The notes beneath the pieces were generated by a model. It saw only the letters and a list, made by a program, of their open reading frames with translations, did not search any database and was not told where the DNA came from. This document shows positions 8,530 to 17,150 of a DNA stretch of 64,000 bases, piece by piece. The translations under genes were made by a program, and so were the position numbers. This DNA is from Phyllobacterium zundukense (lineage in GTDB: Bacteria > Pseudomonadota > Alphaproteobacteria > Rhizobiales > Rhizobiaceae): the NCBI RefSeq assembly GCF_002764115.1, contig NZ_CP017940.1:2702501-2766500 (forward strand). Reading direction: 5' to 3'. Position 1 is the first letter of the stretch. The number at the start of each line of letters is the position of its first letter.

Positions 8530-8623
8530 ACTCCATGAACAATTTAGCAGTTTCCGCCCAGCTTCCAAGTGTCTTCGAGCTAAGCTTGGGCTTGCTCACG
8601 GCCGATCTGTCACAACCGCCTGT

Positions 8624-9208
8624 TCAATTCTGTTTACCCACGGTCATGGCTGCCCGGAAGTCTTCGTCGGGGTCGAGGAAGGTGGTCTCGGCACTGGCGC
8701 CGACCGCATCGAAGAACCGGCTGACAAAGCTCCGAAATGCGGCGCAAAGGGCGATATCGCAGATTTCAGGATCGCTGAAACCGACGGAGCGCAATCGATC
8801 GATGTCATGCTGGGAAATCTGCGTGGCGTCTTTTGTGATCTGCTCGGCATAAGCCAGCATCTCGACGTCCCTGTCCGACAGGCCAGCAGTGCGAAAGTCC
8901 CGCTGGACAGCCAGTACCGCCACTTTCGACCCGAGGTCACCGATCAGTTGTTGGCTATAGACGTGCGAGCAGTAGGTGGACGGTACGTGCTTGGCAGCGA
9001 CTAATGTAATCAAACGCCACTCTCTCAGACCCAGCGAGAAACCCGAGCGGATCTTGCTGGAGAAATCGGTGTAAACCGGGAGAAGATCAGCGCGTGAGGT
9101 AAAACACCTTGTTGCCGCCATGATGAAACCGAGTTGCGATTTCTGTGCATCGTATATTTCAGCAACCCTGCCGGTCGCTTCTTCTTCACCAATCGTCCGC
9201 AAGAACAT
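8624..9208 (-). CDS. AhpD-like / carboxymuconolactone decarboxylase-fold peroxidase-related protein
   Basis: The protein resembles the alkylhydroperoxidase D-like, peroxidase-related family of all-helical proteins. The signature region reads STYCSHVYSQQL, with a single cysteine (Cys80 from the chosen start) instead of the CxxC pair used by AhpD, so classical disulfide-based peroxidase chemistry is doubtful. The start at 9208 is supported by GGAGGGTGGG upstream; an ATG 24 codons further up lacks this. A second helical repeat with AYAEQITKDATQIS is typical of the family. It is flanked by unit copies 1 and 2 together with the antiporter gene. Confidence 0.75.
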   Translation of the reverse strand: MFLRTIGEEEATGRVAEIYDAQKSQLGFIMAATRCFTSRADLLPVYTDFSSKIRSGFSLGLREWRLITLVAAKHVPSTYCSHVYSQQLIGDLGSKVAVLAVQRDFRTAGLSDRDVEMLAYAEQITKDATQISQHDIDRLRSVGFSDPEICDIALCAAFRSFVSRFFDAVGASAETTFLDPDEDFRAAMTVGKQN

Positions 9209-9423
9209 TTCCCACCCTCCAACAAAGCGTTCGCCATCAACTGTCCAATAAATCGCAGGCATGGCCCGCGGCGCAATCAATCTATCGGTCTATATCTTCG
9301 CGTATTTACTCCAATGATGAAACGTTCATAGTGCTGTTCAATAATTCAAGCCCGGAGCGGACGTTCGCTTTAAAGTGATGGTCGTCAACAGGGGAACGAG
9401 CGTTAGAACGGCGAAGGACGGAC

Positions 9424-11172
9424 GTGCATCAGGAAGTCGGATTAATAGCGACCGTTGCCATCGGCTTCGTGTTTGCAGCCGTATTAGGCTATATCGCAGA
9501 TCGCCTGCGTTTGCCTCCGCTCGTCGGATATCTCGTCGCAGGCATCCTGATAGGATCCTACACACCGGGTTTTGTCGCTGACAGCCAGCTTGCTGCCCAA
9601 CTCGCCGAGATGGGCGTGATCCTTCTCATGTTTGGCGTCGGCCTGCATTTTTCGACTTCCGATCTGTTGGCTGTGCGCGGAATCGCCATCCCCGGAGCAC
9701 TCGGCCGGATACTGTTCGCGACACTGCTCGGTGTCGGTTTGAGCTCGTGGTGGGGGTGGAGCCTTGGAGCCGGATTGGTGTTCGGCCTCAGCCTTTCCGT
9801 CGCCAGCACCGTGGTGCTCCTCAAGGCGCTCGAAGAGCAGAATATGGTGGACTCGGTGAATGGCCGGGTGGCCGTTGGCTGGCTGATCGTAGAGGACCTG
9901 GCAATGGTGCTCGCACTCGTGCTACTTCCTGCCTTCGCCGGGCCTCTCGGCGGTCACGCGGACGCGACTGCCGGACAAACCGCAGCTGGGGGCGACATCG
10001 CGCTAACGATAGCCTTGACATTGCTCCAGGTCGCGGCATTTGCCGGCATGGCGGTATTCTTCGGGCCCAAAGTCGTACCATGGATACTCACTTTGGTTGC
10101 GCGCACCGGCTCACGCGAGCTGTTCACACTTTCCGTTCTCGCGATCGCCCTCGGTATTGCCTTCGGGTCGGCCGAGATATTCGGGGTGTCTTTTGCGCTT
10201 GGCGCATTTTTTGCCGGCGTGGTGATGAGCGAATCGCACCTCAGCCACCGGGCGGCCGCCGATTCGCTACCGTTGCAGAACGCGTTCTCGGTTTTGTTCT
10301 TCGTTTCCGTGGGAATGCTCTTCGATCCATCAATCCTCATCCGCGATCCGATTGCGGTGATCGCCGTACTGGCTCTCATCGTCTTCGCTCGGTCGGCGAT
10401 AGCATTCGGCATCGTTCTTCTGCTGCGCTATCCCGTCGGAATGGGCCTTTCCGTAGCGGCAGGTCTCGCTCAGATCGGTGAATTCTCCTTCATACTGGCC
10501 GGCCTTGGCGTTTCGCTCGGTCTTTTGCCGCGTGAAGGACAAGACCTGATCCTTGCCGGCGCCATCCTGTCGATCACGGTGAATCCGCTCGTTCTGCTGG
10601 CGGGTGAAGGGCTGCAAAAAAGCATCCGCTCCGCTTGGCCAGCATTTTTTGAAAGCTATGGCAAACGAAAACATGAAACCCTTTGCCGTGAACTGGCGAT
10701 CATCAAGACGCGAACCGACGAACGAAACCGACAACATCAACTGGAAATGCAGCAGCTGATCGAGACATTTCCGATGTTTTCGCAGGTCGGGGAGGATTCC
10801 CAGGAAGAGCTGCTCTTGCTGTTCAGGCCAAAGTCGGCACTACCGGGTCAACGTGTCGTTCGGGTCGGGGACCGGGGTGACGGCATGTATTTCATTTCGT
10901 CCGGTGCTGTGGAGGTTCAACTGGATGACGAAAACATTCCTCTCGAAGCAGGTGCCTTTTTCGGAGAGATGGCGCTCTTGAGCGGCGGGCGCCGCACCGC
11001 TGATGTTGTCGCAGTCGACTTTTGCGAATTCCTGGTCCTTGAACGCCGGGACTTCCATGTATTCATGTCACGGCATCCGGCATTGCGCGCTGCCGTCAGT
11101 AACATGGCAAGGGAGCGAACAGAAATGAATGTGTCGCGCCGAAAACGCGACCAGTCGTTGGATGCCACCTGA
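9424..11172 (+). CDS. CPA2-family monovalent cation/proton antiporter with C-terminal cyclic-nucleotide-binding domain
   Basis: Residues 1 to about 400 form a Kef/CPA2-type antiporter with 12 or so membrane helices, including the repeated-glycine motifs of this fold (for example EQNMVDSVNGRVAVGWLIVEDLAMVLAL). A linker (400-445) leads to a cyclic-nucleotide-binding-like domain (about 448-565) with the phosphate-cassette sequence FGEMALLSGGRRTADVVA. The usual KTN/RCK NAD-binding domain is absent. Expected role: K+ or Na+ for H+ exchange gated by a nucleotide or another ligand. The start is GTG at 9424 with GAAGGA upstream. It is divergent from the AhpD-like gene across 215 bp. Confidence 0.88.
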   Translation: MHQEVGLIATVAIGFVFAAVLGYIADRLRLPPLVGYLVAGILIGSYTPGFVADSQLAAQLAEMGVILLMFGVGLHFSTSDLLAVRGIAIPGALGRILFATLLGVGLSSWWGWSLGAGLVFGLSLSVASTVVLLKALEEQNMVDSVNGRVAVGWLIVEDLAMVLALVLLPAFAGPLGGHADATAGQTAAGGDIALTIALTLLQVAAFAGMAVFFGPKVVPWILTLVARTGSRELFTLSVLAIALGIAFGSAEIFGVSFALGAFFAGVVMSESHLSHRAAADSLPLQNAFSVLFFVSVGMLFDPSILIRDPIAVIAVLALIVFARSAIAFGIVLLLRYPVGMGLSVAAGLAQIGEFSFILAGLGVSLGLLPREGQDLILAGAILSITVNPLVLLAGEGLQKSIRSAWPAFFESYGKRKHETLCRELAIIKTRTDERNRQHQLEMQQLIETFPMFSQVGEDSQEELLLLFRPKSALPGQRVVRVGDRGDGMYFISSGAVEVQLDDENIPLEAGAFFGEMALLSGGRRTADVVAVDFCEFLVLERRDFHVFMSRHPALRAAVSNMARERTEMNVSRRKRDQSLDAT

Positions 11173-11201
11173 TCGAATGAGCTCACTCAACCCAGCGTTT
11201 C

Positions 11202-11343
11202 TTGCGGGTTCCTTCAAACCAAACAATAAATGAGCGCGATAGCGGTTTGAGGGTGCAAGCAGAAAGTACCGAGCCAGCCGGGTGCATCGAAGGGATGGCC
11301 AGTTCGACCTTGGGGCAAAGGCCTTGCCCTCAAACCTGGAGGT
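11202..11343 (+). promoter_or_regulatory. Promoter and structured 5' leader of unit copy 2
   Basis: TTGCGG (11202-11207) and AATAAA (11225-11230) are 17 bp apart. The closing stem is GGTTTGAGGG (11244-11253) with CCCTCAAACC (11327-11336). Internal hairpins are GTACC/GGTGC (11266/11281), TCGAA/TTCGA (11287/11303) and GGGC/GCCT (11313/11321), the first and last using G-U pairs where copy 1 or 3 has Watson-Crick pairs. The SD GGAGGT is at 11338-11343. Confidence 0.65.
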
Positions 11344-11350
11344 GAAGCGA

Positions 11351-11440
11351 ATGTGGTACAAGCCACTGAGCATCACCCTCATAATGAAAAGAACCCGGAC
11401 GGGCTGGACAATGTCTATCCGGGTTCAATTCCATTTATGA
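11351..11440 (+). CDS. Small basic peptide, unit copy 2 (29 aa)
   Basis: ATG at 11351, 7 nt after GGAGGT, stop TGA at 11438-11440. The first eight residues (MWYKPLSI) match copy 1, and the core MKRTRTGW (12-19) and RVQF are identical in all three copies. It differs mainly after the conserved Trp19 (TMSI in place of QVVF or QVTF) and at the C-terminus. Calculated by eye it has a strong positive charge (about +5) and no signal peptide. Function unknown. Confidence 0.72.
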   Translation: MWYKPLSITLIMKRTRTGWTMSIRVQFHL

Positions 11441-11445
11441 GGAAC

Positions 11446-11471
11446 GGGGGACGGGCGAAAGCTCGTTCCCC
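11446..11471 (+). other. 3' hairpin of unit copy 2
   Basis: An 11-bp stem closed by a GAAA tetraloop (11457-11460) begins 5 nt after the peptide stop. One A-U pair of copy 3 is a G-U pair here. No T-run follows. Confidence 0.55.
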
Positions 11472-11521
11472 ACTCCAGGAATAATATAGCAGCTTTCAGG
11501 CGGTTTCCAAGTTGCCGGATA

Positions 11522-12712
11522 TCAAATCCAGCCGCCGCCATAGGTGCGGTAGAAGATGTGCTGGCCGATCTTGTCGATGCGCTTCATGGTATGCGCCCAG
11601 TTCGCCCGCACATAGACTGCATGGTAATGCGTGGCCGAGCCGATCTCGGGCAGGAAAATTCGTCCCGACGTGACGGCCATGGCGACCTCTTGCGCGACTT
11701 TCCATTGCTTTGGCTCGGTTACGTTCAGCTTGCGCCCTTCGCAGGCAAAGGAGAACTGGCAGCGGTTGATCCAGTCATTGTTCTGATAGACAACCTTGCA
11801 AATGGTCTTCGGATAGGCGGGGTTGCGGACACGATTGAGAATGACCTGTGCGACCGCGGCCTGGCCTTTGACGCTCTCGCTTCTCGCCTCAAAATAAATG
11901 CCTGTCGCCAGGCATTTCTGTTCTTCCTTGGTAAAGACAACCGGTGGCAGCGGTGTAGCCAGCCAGTCGTGATCGCCCTTGCCGAGCTGAGGGATGAACC
12001 GGCCCGGTTGTTTGGGTTCGTTCAGGATCGTGTCGAAGGGCGATGTCTTGGAATAATCCGGCGCAGCGGGCGCATAGCCGAGTGCCAGAATGTCAGGCTG
12101 ATCGTTGTTGATCAGGCTCGCCAGCATTGGCGGGACGTCGTCAGCTGGCTTATCCGGGGCACGGTTGTGGAAGGCGAGCGCGATCTGAATTTCCTGGCCG
12201 GCGATCTTCGGCTTGGCAAACGCCATCTCGACCTCGACGCCATGGGTCGGGCGGATGAGCAAGCTGGAGCGCTGCAGGATCGAGCCGGCGCTGAAGGCTT
12301 TCGGCGGTGCTTTCCTGCTGACTGAAACGATGCGGCCCTGCTTTTCGCTACGGTTGATACGGTCTTCATCGGGCGTTGCGTCCGGCGACTTTTGTGAACC
12401 GTTGATGGCGATGGAGCCTATGCCGGGGGCGTCGACGCCACTGGCCGGCACGCCCGACGTGATGGCCTTCTCGTCGACGAAAGACATATTGGCTTTCTGG
12501 ATCGATCCGGCCGGTGATTTTTCGAGATAGGAGGTCCAGCGGCCCTGGCCGGATTCGGAGCCCGACAAAAGACTGGCCATATCCTGGTAGGCGGTGACCG
12601 TGGGCGAAAACAGATAGATCGCCGCACCAATGATCAACGGACCCATGTAATGCCGATTTGTCCGATTCTTCAGCCGGGAGCTCGATGCCCGTAAAAACCC
12701 AGAGAAACGCAC
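11522..12712 (-). CDS. SleB-type cell wall hydrolase
   Basis: The C-terminal domain (about residues 260-395) is the Hydrolase_2 fold of spore-cortex lytic enzyme SleB, a lytic transglycosylase or amidase-like domain acting on peptidoglycan. The family motif is CLATGIYFEARSES with catalytic Glu275, followed by AAVAQVILNRV. An N-terminal membrane segment (about 23-40) anchors it with the domain in the periplasm, and a long low-complexity linker separates the two. The GTG at 12712 was chosen; a TTG at 12739 is possible. The N-terminal arm before the membrane is Arg/Ser-rich. Confidence 0.88.
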   Translation of the reverse strand: MRFSGFLRASSSRLKNRTNRHYMGPLIIGAAIYLFSPTVTAYQDMASLLSGSESGQGRWTSYLEKSPAGSIQKANMSFVDEKAITSGVPASGVDAPGIGSIAINGSQKSPDATPDEDRINRSEKQGRIVSVSRKAPPKAFSAGSILQRSSLLIRPTHGVEVEMAFAKPKIAGQEIQIALAFHNRAPDKPADDVPPMLASLINNDQPDILALGYAPAAPDYSKTSPFDTILNEPKQPGRFIPQLGKGDHDWLATPLPPVVFTKEEQKCLATGIYFEARSESVKGQAAVAQVILNRVRNPAYPKTICKVVYQNNDWINRCQFSFACEGRKLNVTEPKQWKVAQEVAMAVTSGRIFLPEIGSATHYHAVYVRANWAHTMKRIDKIGQHIFYRTYGGGWI

Positions 12713-12843
12713 GCCGATACCCCACTCACAACCGAACAATTCTGGTCGTAAAAATGAAGCATTAACCTTGATGGAGAGTTAACGAGGTCGGGAGAATTCG
12801 ATCGACGCAACAGTTCAGCTTGAAGGCTCAACGGTCATGCCGA

Positions 12844-13019
12844 TTATCTCTCCCCTCGCGGGAGAGAAAGGATTTTCTTGGATTTAGCCTCGTTGCTAAA
12901 TCTTTAGAAAATCCAAGTGAGGGGATAATTCCGCGGGGCAAATCCCCTCTCTGGCGATTTCTAGCACTTAGCAAGAGCTAAGATGCTGAAATCGCTTTCT
13001 CCCCCACAAGGGGAGATAA
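12844..13019. repeat. Composite palindromic intergenic repeat
   Basis: TTATCTCTCCCC at 12844 is mirrored by GGGGAGATAA ending at 13019, each arm being itself a small hairpin. Between them lie two longer imperfect hairpins, 12870-12914 (GGATTTTCT...AGAAAATCC) and 12954-12995 (GCGATTTC...GAAATCGC). This is the pattern of REP/RIME-like non-autonomous elements common in rhizobial genomes. It lies just after the der stop and may end der transcripts. Confidence 0.75.
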
Positions 13020-13029
13020 GGGGGACGCG

Positions 13030-14499
13030 CTAACGTTTCTTCTTGGCGCGTCCGGCAAACGGGTTGTCGGAGGTGCGCAGCACCAGACGGATCGGCACGC
13101 CCGGCATGTCGAATGTCTCGCGCAGGCCGTTGGAAAGATAGCGCACATAGGATGTCGGGAAGGCTTCGGGACGCGAGCAGGAGATGACAAAGCCCGGCGG
13201 ACGGGTCTTGACCTGCGTGATGTACTTGATCTTGAGGCGGCGGCCGGCAACAGCGGGCGGTGGATGATGCGTCGTCACGCCTTCCATCCAGCGGTTGAGG
13301 CGGCCGGTGGAAATGCGGCGGTTCCAGATCTCATCGGTACTGGCAACGGCGGCCATCAGCTTGTCGATGCCCTGGTTTCTTTCGCCGGAAATCGGCACGG
13401 CTCTGATGCCGCGGATCTGCGGCAGAAGCCGCTCGGTCTTTTCACGCAGGTCTGCGAGCACCATCTGGCGGTTCTCGACGAGGTCCCATTTATTGAAGGC
13501 GATGATCGGCGCACGGCCTTCGCGGATGATCAGATCGGCGATCTGCAGATCCTGCTTCTCAAAGGGGATTGTGGCGTCGAGCACGATGATGACCACCTCG
13601 GCGAAGCGGATGGCGCGCAGTGCGTCGCCAACGGAAAGCTTTTCCAGCTTACCCTGCACGCGGGATTTGCGCCGCAGGCCGGCCGTGTCGAAGAGCTTGA
13701 TCTTGCGGCCGTTCCATTCCCAATCGACGGAAATGGAATCGCGGGTGATGCCGGCTTCCGGACCGGTCAGCAGGCGGTCCTCGCCGAGCATCGTGTTGAC
13801 CAGCGTCGACTTGCCGGCGTTCGGCCGGCCAACGATGGCGATGCGCAGGGGCTTCGACGAATCATAGGCCGGAACTTCGTCGGCGTCCGGATCGTCGATA
13901 TCGTCGCCGATCAGATCGTCCATTGAACGTGGCGTTGCCGGAATGGTGACGGCGACGGTATCGTCCGCGTCAGGTTTGACGTGTTCATCGGGGAAGACGC
14001 GTTCCTCGCCCATGATCTCGACGATCGCGTCGCGCAGATCGGGAAAGCCCTGACCGTGTTCCGCCGAGATCGGAGTGGGTTCACCAAGACCAAGCGCATA
14101 GGAATCATACATGCCGGATTCGGCGCCGCGCGCCTCGGCCTTGTTCGCCACCAGGATGACCGGCTTGCCGGAGCGGCGGACGAGATCCGCGAAGGTCACG
14201 TCGGTCGGGGTAATGCCTGCCTTGGCGTCGACAAGGAAGACGATGAGATCGGCTTCGCCGATAGCGAGTTCCGTCTGGGCACGCATGCGGCCCTCAAGCG
14301 ATTCGCTGTCGACTTCTTCGAGACCCGCGGTGTCGATGACATCGAACTTGAGGTCGTAAAGCTTGGCGGCGTGGACGCGGCGGTCGCGGGTCACGCCCGG
14401 AAGGTCGTCCACAAGGGCGATCTTGCGGCCAACGAGCCGGTTGAACAGCGTGGACTTACCGACATTCGGACGGCCGACAATAGCGAGAGTGAAGCTCAT
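13030..14499 (-). CDS. der: Ribosome-assembly GTPase Der (EngA)
   Basis: An essential GTPase with two tandem G domains that acts in 50S ribosome biogenesis. Both P-loops are clear, GRPNVGKS (9-16) and GRPNAGKS (224-231), with DTAG (56-59) and the guanine-binding NKAE (119-122) in domain 1 and FNKWD in domain 2. A C-terminal KH-like domain follows. An acidic linker of about 45 residues joins the G domains. At 489 residues it is normal. It is 21 bp downstream of the TPR gene on the same strand. Confidence 0.97.
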   Translation of the reverse strand: MSFTLAIVGRPNVGKSTLFNRLVGRKIALVDDLPGVTRDRRVHAAKLYDLKFDVIDTAGLEEVDSESLEGRMRAQTELAIGEADLIVFLVDAKAGITPTDVTFADLVRRSGKPVILVANKAEARGAESGMYDSYALGLGEPTPISAEHGQGFPDLRDAIVEIMGEERVFPDEHVKPDADDTVAVTIPATPRSMDDLIGDDIDDPDADEVPAYDSSKPLRIAIVGRPNAGKSTLVNTMLGEDRLLTGPEAGITRDSISVDWEWNGRKIKLFDTAGLRRKSRVQGKLEKLSVGDALRAIRFAEVVIIVLDATIPFEKQDLQIADLIIREGRAPIIAFNKWDLVENRQMVLADLREKTERLLPQIRGIRAVPISGERNQGIDKLMAAVASTDEIWNRRISTGRLNRWMEGVTTHHPPPAVAGRRLKIKYITQVKTRPPGFVISCSRPEAFPTSYVRYLSNGLRETFDMPGVPIRLVLRTSDNPFAGRAKKKR

Positions 14500-14520
14500 C
14501 GGCTCAAATTCCTATCTAAC

Positions 14521-15201
14521 TTAGCCGGCAGCAGCAGCGGTTGCGGCGCCGGTGCTCTTCAGCATATCGAGCATGGTGTCGGCAAACTGGCGCACATTGG
14601 CAGGCGCAGTCTGATCATCGGAGATCTGCTGGAACAGCTTGGATGCATCGGCACCTCGGCCAGCTTTCCAGGCGGCGAGGCCGAGCGCTTCGCGGGCAGA
14701 ATGGCGCATCGGGTTGCTGTCGGAGGACAGTGCCTCGACGCGGCTCGCCACGTCGTCATAGGAGCCGGTATCGACAAGGATAAACGCAGCACGGAGCTTG
14801 GCAAGATCGCGAATGGCCTGCGGAATCGAGGTGTCGGCGGAAACCTTGTCGAAGGCTGCGACAGCACCGGCGAAATCACCCTTCTGGGCGATGACACCCG
14901 CTGCCCGCATGCGAGCCAGCACCGGATAGGCACCGTAGCCATCCTTTTCCAGCTGGTCGAGTGCCTTCAGCGCTTCATCATTCTTGCCGTCGCGGACAAA
15001 GTTGAGCGCGGCAAGAAACTGATCGCCCGACTGCGAAGCCTGCTTTTCCGTCCAGTATTCGTAGAAGGCAAAGACGCCGGTGCCGACGACGATGGCGACC
15101 ACAGCACCGATGAGCAGCGAGCCATAACGGGTCCAGATCGCCTTCACCTTGTCGGAACGCAGTTCCTCATTTACCTCGCGGAAAAAGCCGTCGTCAGTCA
15201 T
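14521..15201 (-). CDS. YfgM-like tetratricopeptide-repeat membrane protein
   Basis: A short cytoplasmic N-terminus (MTDDGFFREVNEELRSDKVKAIW) precedes one membrane helix (about 26-48), then a periplasmic helical-repeat domain. This is the arrangement of the YfgM/TPR_21 family, ancillary factors of the Sec translocon and periplasmic chaperone network. The gene sits directly upstream of der, as yfgM does in many proteobacteria. The length (226) fits. Its C-terminus is alanine-rich. Confidence 0.85.
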   Translation of the reverse strand: MTDDGFFREVNEELRSDKVKAIWTRYGSLLIGAVVAIVVGTGVFAFYEYWTEKQASQSGDQFLAALNFVRDGKNDEALKALDQLEKDGYGAYPVLARMRAAGVIAQKGDFAGAVAAFDKVSADTSIPQAIRDLAKLRAAFILVDTGSYDDVASRVEALSSDSNPMRHSAREALGLAAWKAGRGADASKLFQQISDDQTAPANVRQFADTMLDMLKSTGAATAAAAG

Positions 15202-15359
15202 GGTGCCTCTTGGATCGGCTCGCGCCGTCGGATCAATTGATAAAACGCGGCGCAGCCGGAGCCGCCCCGCGCATGGAGTTCAGGCGCTTTTAGTCGGAAA
15301 ACTTGCAGGATGGTAGCCCTAAGTGAAAATTAGCACCCGCAGACCACTCGATTTCTCGC

Positions 15360-15941
15360 TTACATCGGTGGGACGCCGATCAAAAGTACGTGCAATTTCC
15401 ACACGAAGAGTGCGTAGAGCACAAGGCCGACGACAATCGCGATGATGTCATTGGAGACAGGGCCGGCAACGATATAGGGCGCTGCGAGACCTGCCCGCTC
15501 CTGCCGCTTGATGGCGATGCGGTCGAAGACGGCCCACGCCAGGAACGAAAGAAACAGGATGAGCGAGGCAAGATCGCCATTGGCGAGCAGATGCGCCAGC
15601 GCCCAGGTCTTGATGGCGATGAGCATCGGATGCTTCAGCGCCGGTTTCATCTTTCCGGGCCTTGCAATGAAGACGCCAAGGAAGATGAAGGCGAAGAGCA
15701 TCAGCAGTTCGGTGATGTGTTTCATCCACGCCGGTGGTTCGTAGATGATGGGTGCTTCGGGCCGGGCCATGCCGTAGCCCCAGACGAGGAGCACGAAACC
15801 GATGAGCGAAATCACCGAGTAGAGGCCCTTCCACTTCATCTCGCCCCACTCGGCAATCTTGGCGAGGCGCCACTCCGGTGCGACGATGCGCACCGAGTGT
15901 ATTCCAAGAAAAACGATGATCCCAACTACCAGTACCAGCAT
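15360..15941 (-). CDS. NnrU family membrane protein
   Basis: An integral membrane protein with five or six predicted helices, opening MLVLVVGIIVFLGIHSVRIV and containing the conserved LKHPMLIAIKTWALAHLLANGDLASLILF. These are hallmarks of the NnrU family, named for a gene linked to nitric oxide metabolism in Rhodobacter but broadly distributed; no nitrite or NO reductase gene is seen here, so a denitrification role is not supported locally. The start at 15941 has GGGGAG upstream; a Met 32 codons earlier was rejected because its leader is not NnrU-like. Confidence 0.85.
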   Translation of the reverse strand: MLVLVVGIIVFLGIHSVRIVAPEWRLAKIAEWGEMKWKGLYSVISLIGFVLLVWGYGMARPEAPIIYEPPAWMKHITELLMLFAFIFLGVFIARPGKMKPALKHPMLIAIKTWALAHLLANGDLASLILFLSFLAWAVFDRIAIKRQERAGLAAPYIVAGPVSNDIIAIVVGLVLYALFVWKLHVLLIGVPPM

Positions 15942-16088
15942 GACCGCTCTCCCCGAATGATGGCGCAGACTATAGCGAGACTGGAATAGTTCCAAGCTGA
16001 TCCCTTGCGGTGGATCGCCGCGTCCGATCATCGCCACAATTGAGCTGTAGCGACTTCGCTTCCCTCTCGGAGCCCTGTCTCAATTATC

Positions 16089-17126
16089 ATGCGTTCGATT
16101 TGCACCGTTCTCGCTACGTCCCTGGCGTTCTCGCTATCCATGCCCGCCCTGGCCAATAGCGGCGCTGAGCTGCGCGGCTCGATCGGCGCCAAGCCGCAAT
16201 ATGTGCTGATCTCGTTCGACAATTCCGGCAGCAACGCGCTGTGGGATCGCAGCCGGGCGCTGGCCGAGCGCTCCAATGCGAAGTTCACCTATTTTCTGTC
16301 ATGCGTGTTCCTGATCGACCATGGCGATCGCAAATCCTATCAGGCGCCGGGCGAGGCGCCGGGCCGCTCGAATATCGGCTTTGCCCTGTCGAAAGAGGAT
16401 ATCGCCAAGCGCCTGGACAATATCTGGCGCGCCCGCAACGAAGGCAATGAGATCGCCAGCCATGCCTGCGGCCATTTCGACGGCAAGACCTGGTCCAAGG
16501 CAGAATGGAAACGCGAACTGGCCACCTACAAACAGGTATTGCGGGACGCCTGGAGCAAATATGGCAGCGATCCCGAGCCTGAAGGCTGGAAAACCTTCGT
16601 GGACAGGGAAATACGCGGCTTCCGGGCGCCATACCTTTCAGAGAGCCCGGCGCTGATCTCCGCTCTCAGGGACATGGGCTATGTCTTTGACGGGAGCGGC
16701 GTTTCCAGAGGCCCTGCCCTGCCCGTCTACGCCAACGGCGTCTATCAATTCGGATTGCCGACCATCAATGAAGGTCCGCAAAACCGGCCGGTCATCGCCA
16801 TGGACTACAATCTCTTCGTTCGCCATTCCGGCGGCTTCGAGCGCACCGATCATCTCAATGAATTCGAGAACCGCGCCTATGATGCATTCAAGGGCGCTTT
16901 TGACCGGCAATATCGGGGCTCACGCATTCCGTTCCAGATCGGCCTGCATTTCACCCTGATGAATGGCGATGCCTATTGGCGGGCACTGGAGCGATTCACC
17001 AGCGAGGTCTGCACCAAGCCGGACGTGCGCTGCACGACCTATAGCGAGTATCTGAAGGAAACGGGCGCCGTGACGCCTGTTGCAGGCACCGACCTGAAGT
17101 TGCCGGTAACGAGCGGCGGCATGTGA
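16089..17126 (+). CDS. Secreted polysaccharide deacetylase-like (NodB-fold) protein
   Basis: A signal peptide (about 1-22, ending ALA-N) leads to a NodB-type carbohydrate esterase domain. The first motif is ISFDNSGS with Asp44 followed by Asn45 where the active enzymes have a second, metal-binding Asp. The metal pair HxxxH is present as His125 and His129 (SHACGH). Thus it may be an active variant or a binding protein. Expected location is the periplasm and its substrate an acylated glycan. 345 residues. Divergent from NnrU. Confidence 0.82.
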   Translation: MRSICTVLATSLAFSLSMPALANSGAELRGSIGAKPQYVLISFDNSGSNALWDRSRALAERSNAKFTYFLSCVFLIDHGDRKSYQAPGEAPGRSNIGFALSKEDIAKRLDNIWRARNEGNEIASHACGHFDGKTWSKAEWKRELATYKQVLRDAWSKYGSDPEPEGWKTFVDREIRGFRAPYLSESPALISALRDMGYVFDGSGVSRGPALPVYANGVYQFGLPTINEGPQNRPVIAMDYNLFVRHSGGFERTDHLNEFENRAYDAFKGAFDRQYRGSRIPFQIGLHFTLMNGDAYWRALERFTSEVCTKPDVRCTTYSEYLKETGAVTPVAGTDLKLPVTSGGM

Positions 17127-17150
17127 CCGCCGCCCGTCACATCGCCAATA

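Larger units (their letters stand above)
8249..8569 (+). repeat. Unit copy 1 of a three-copy promoter-leader-peptide cassette
   Basis: Similar to 11188-11511 and 53485-53799 over about 315 bp. Conserved blocks in order are GCGTTTCTTG (8256), a -10-like GATAAA, the stem arm GTTTGAGGG (8306) and its complement CCCTCAAAC (8386), the SD GGAGGT (8397), a 28-codon ORF, a hairpin (8504-8529), then TAGCAG and TCCAAG (to 8569). The rest of the gap between atpI and the AhpD-like gene (about 7984-8248 and 8570-8623) shows nothing recognisable. No transposase or target duplication is seen. Confidence 0.88.
11188..11511 (+). repeat. Unit copy 2 of the three-copy promoter-leader-peptide cassette
   Basis: Closest relative of copy 1 (8249-8569), in the same orientation, so the two form direct repeats around the AhpD-like and antiporter genes. 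It fills the gap between the antiporter and the wall hydrolase gene and contains all elements: promoter-like boxes, folded leader, GGAGGT, 29-codon ORF, 11-bp hairpin with a GAAA loop, TAGCAG and final TCCAAG (11506-11511). Confidence 0.9.

Noticed and set aside
8249..8569. The cassette as an insertion sequence or CRISPR-like array
   Set aside because: No transposase or terminal inverted repeats, and the copies are dispersed with no spacer pattern. No CRISPR array was seen in the window.
13981..15240. A 419-residue open frame antisense to der and the TPR gene
   Set aside because: It runs across two genes on the other strand, and both have complete domain patterns. No motif in the antisense product.
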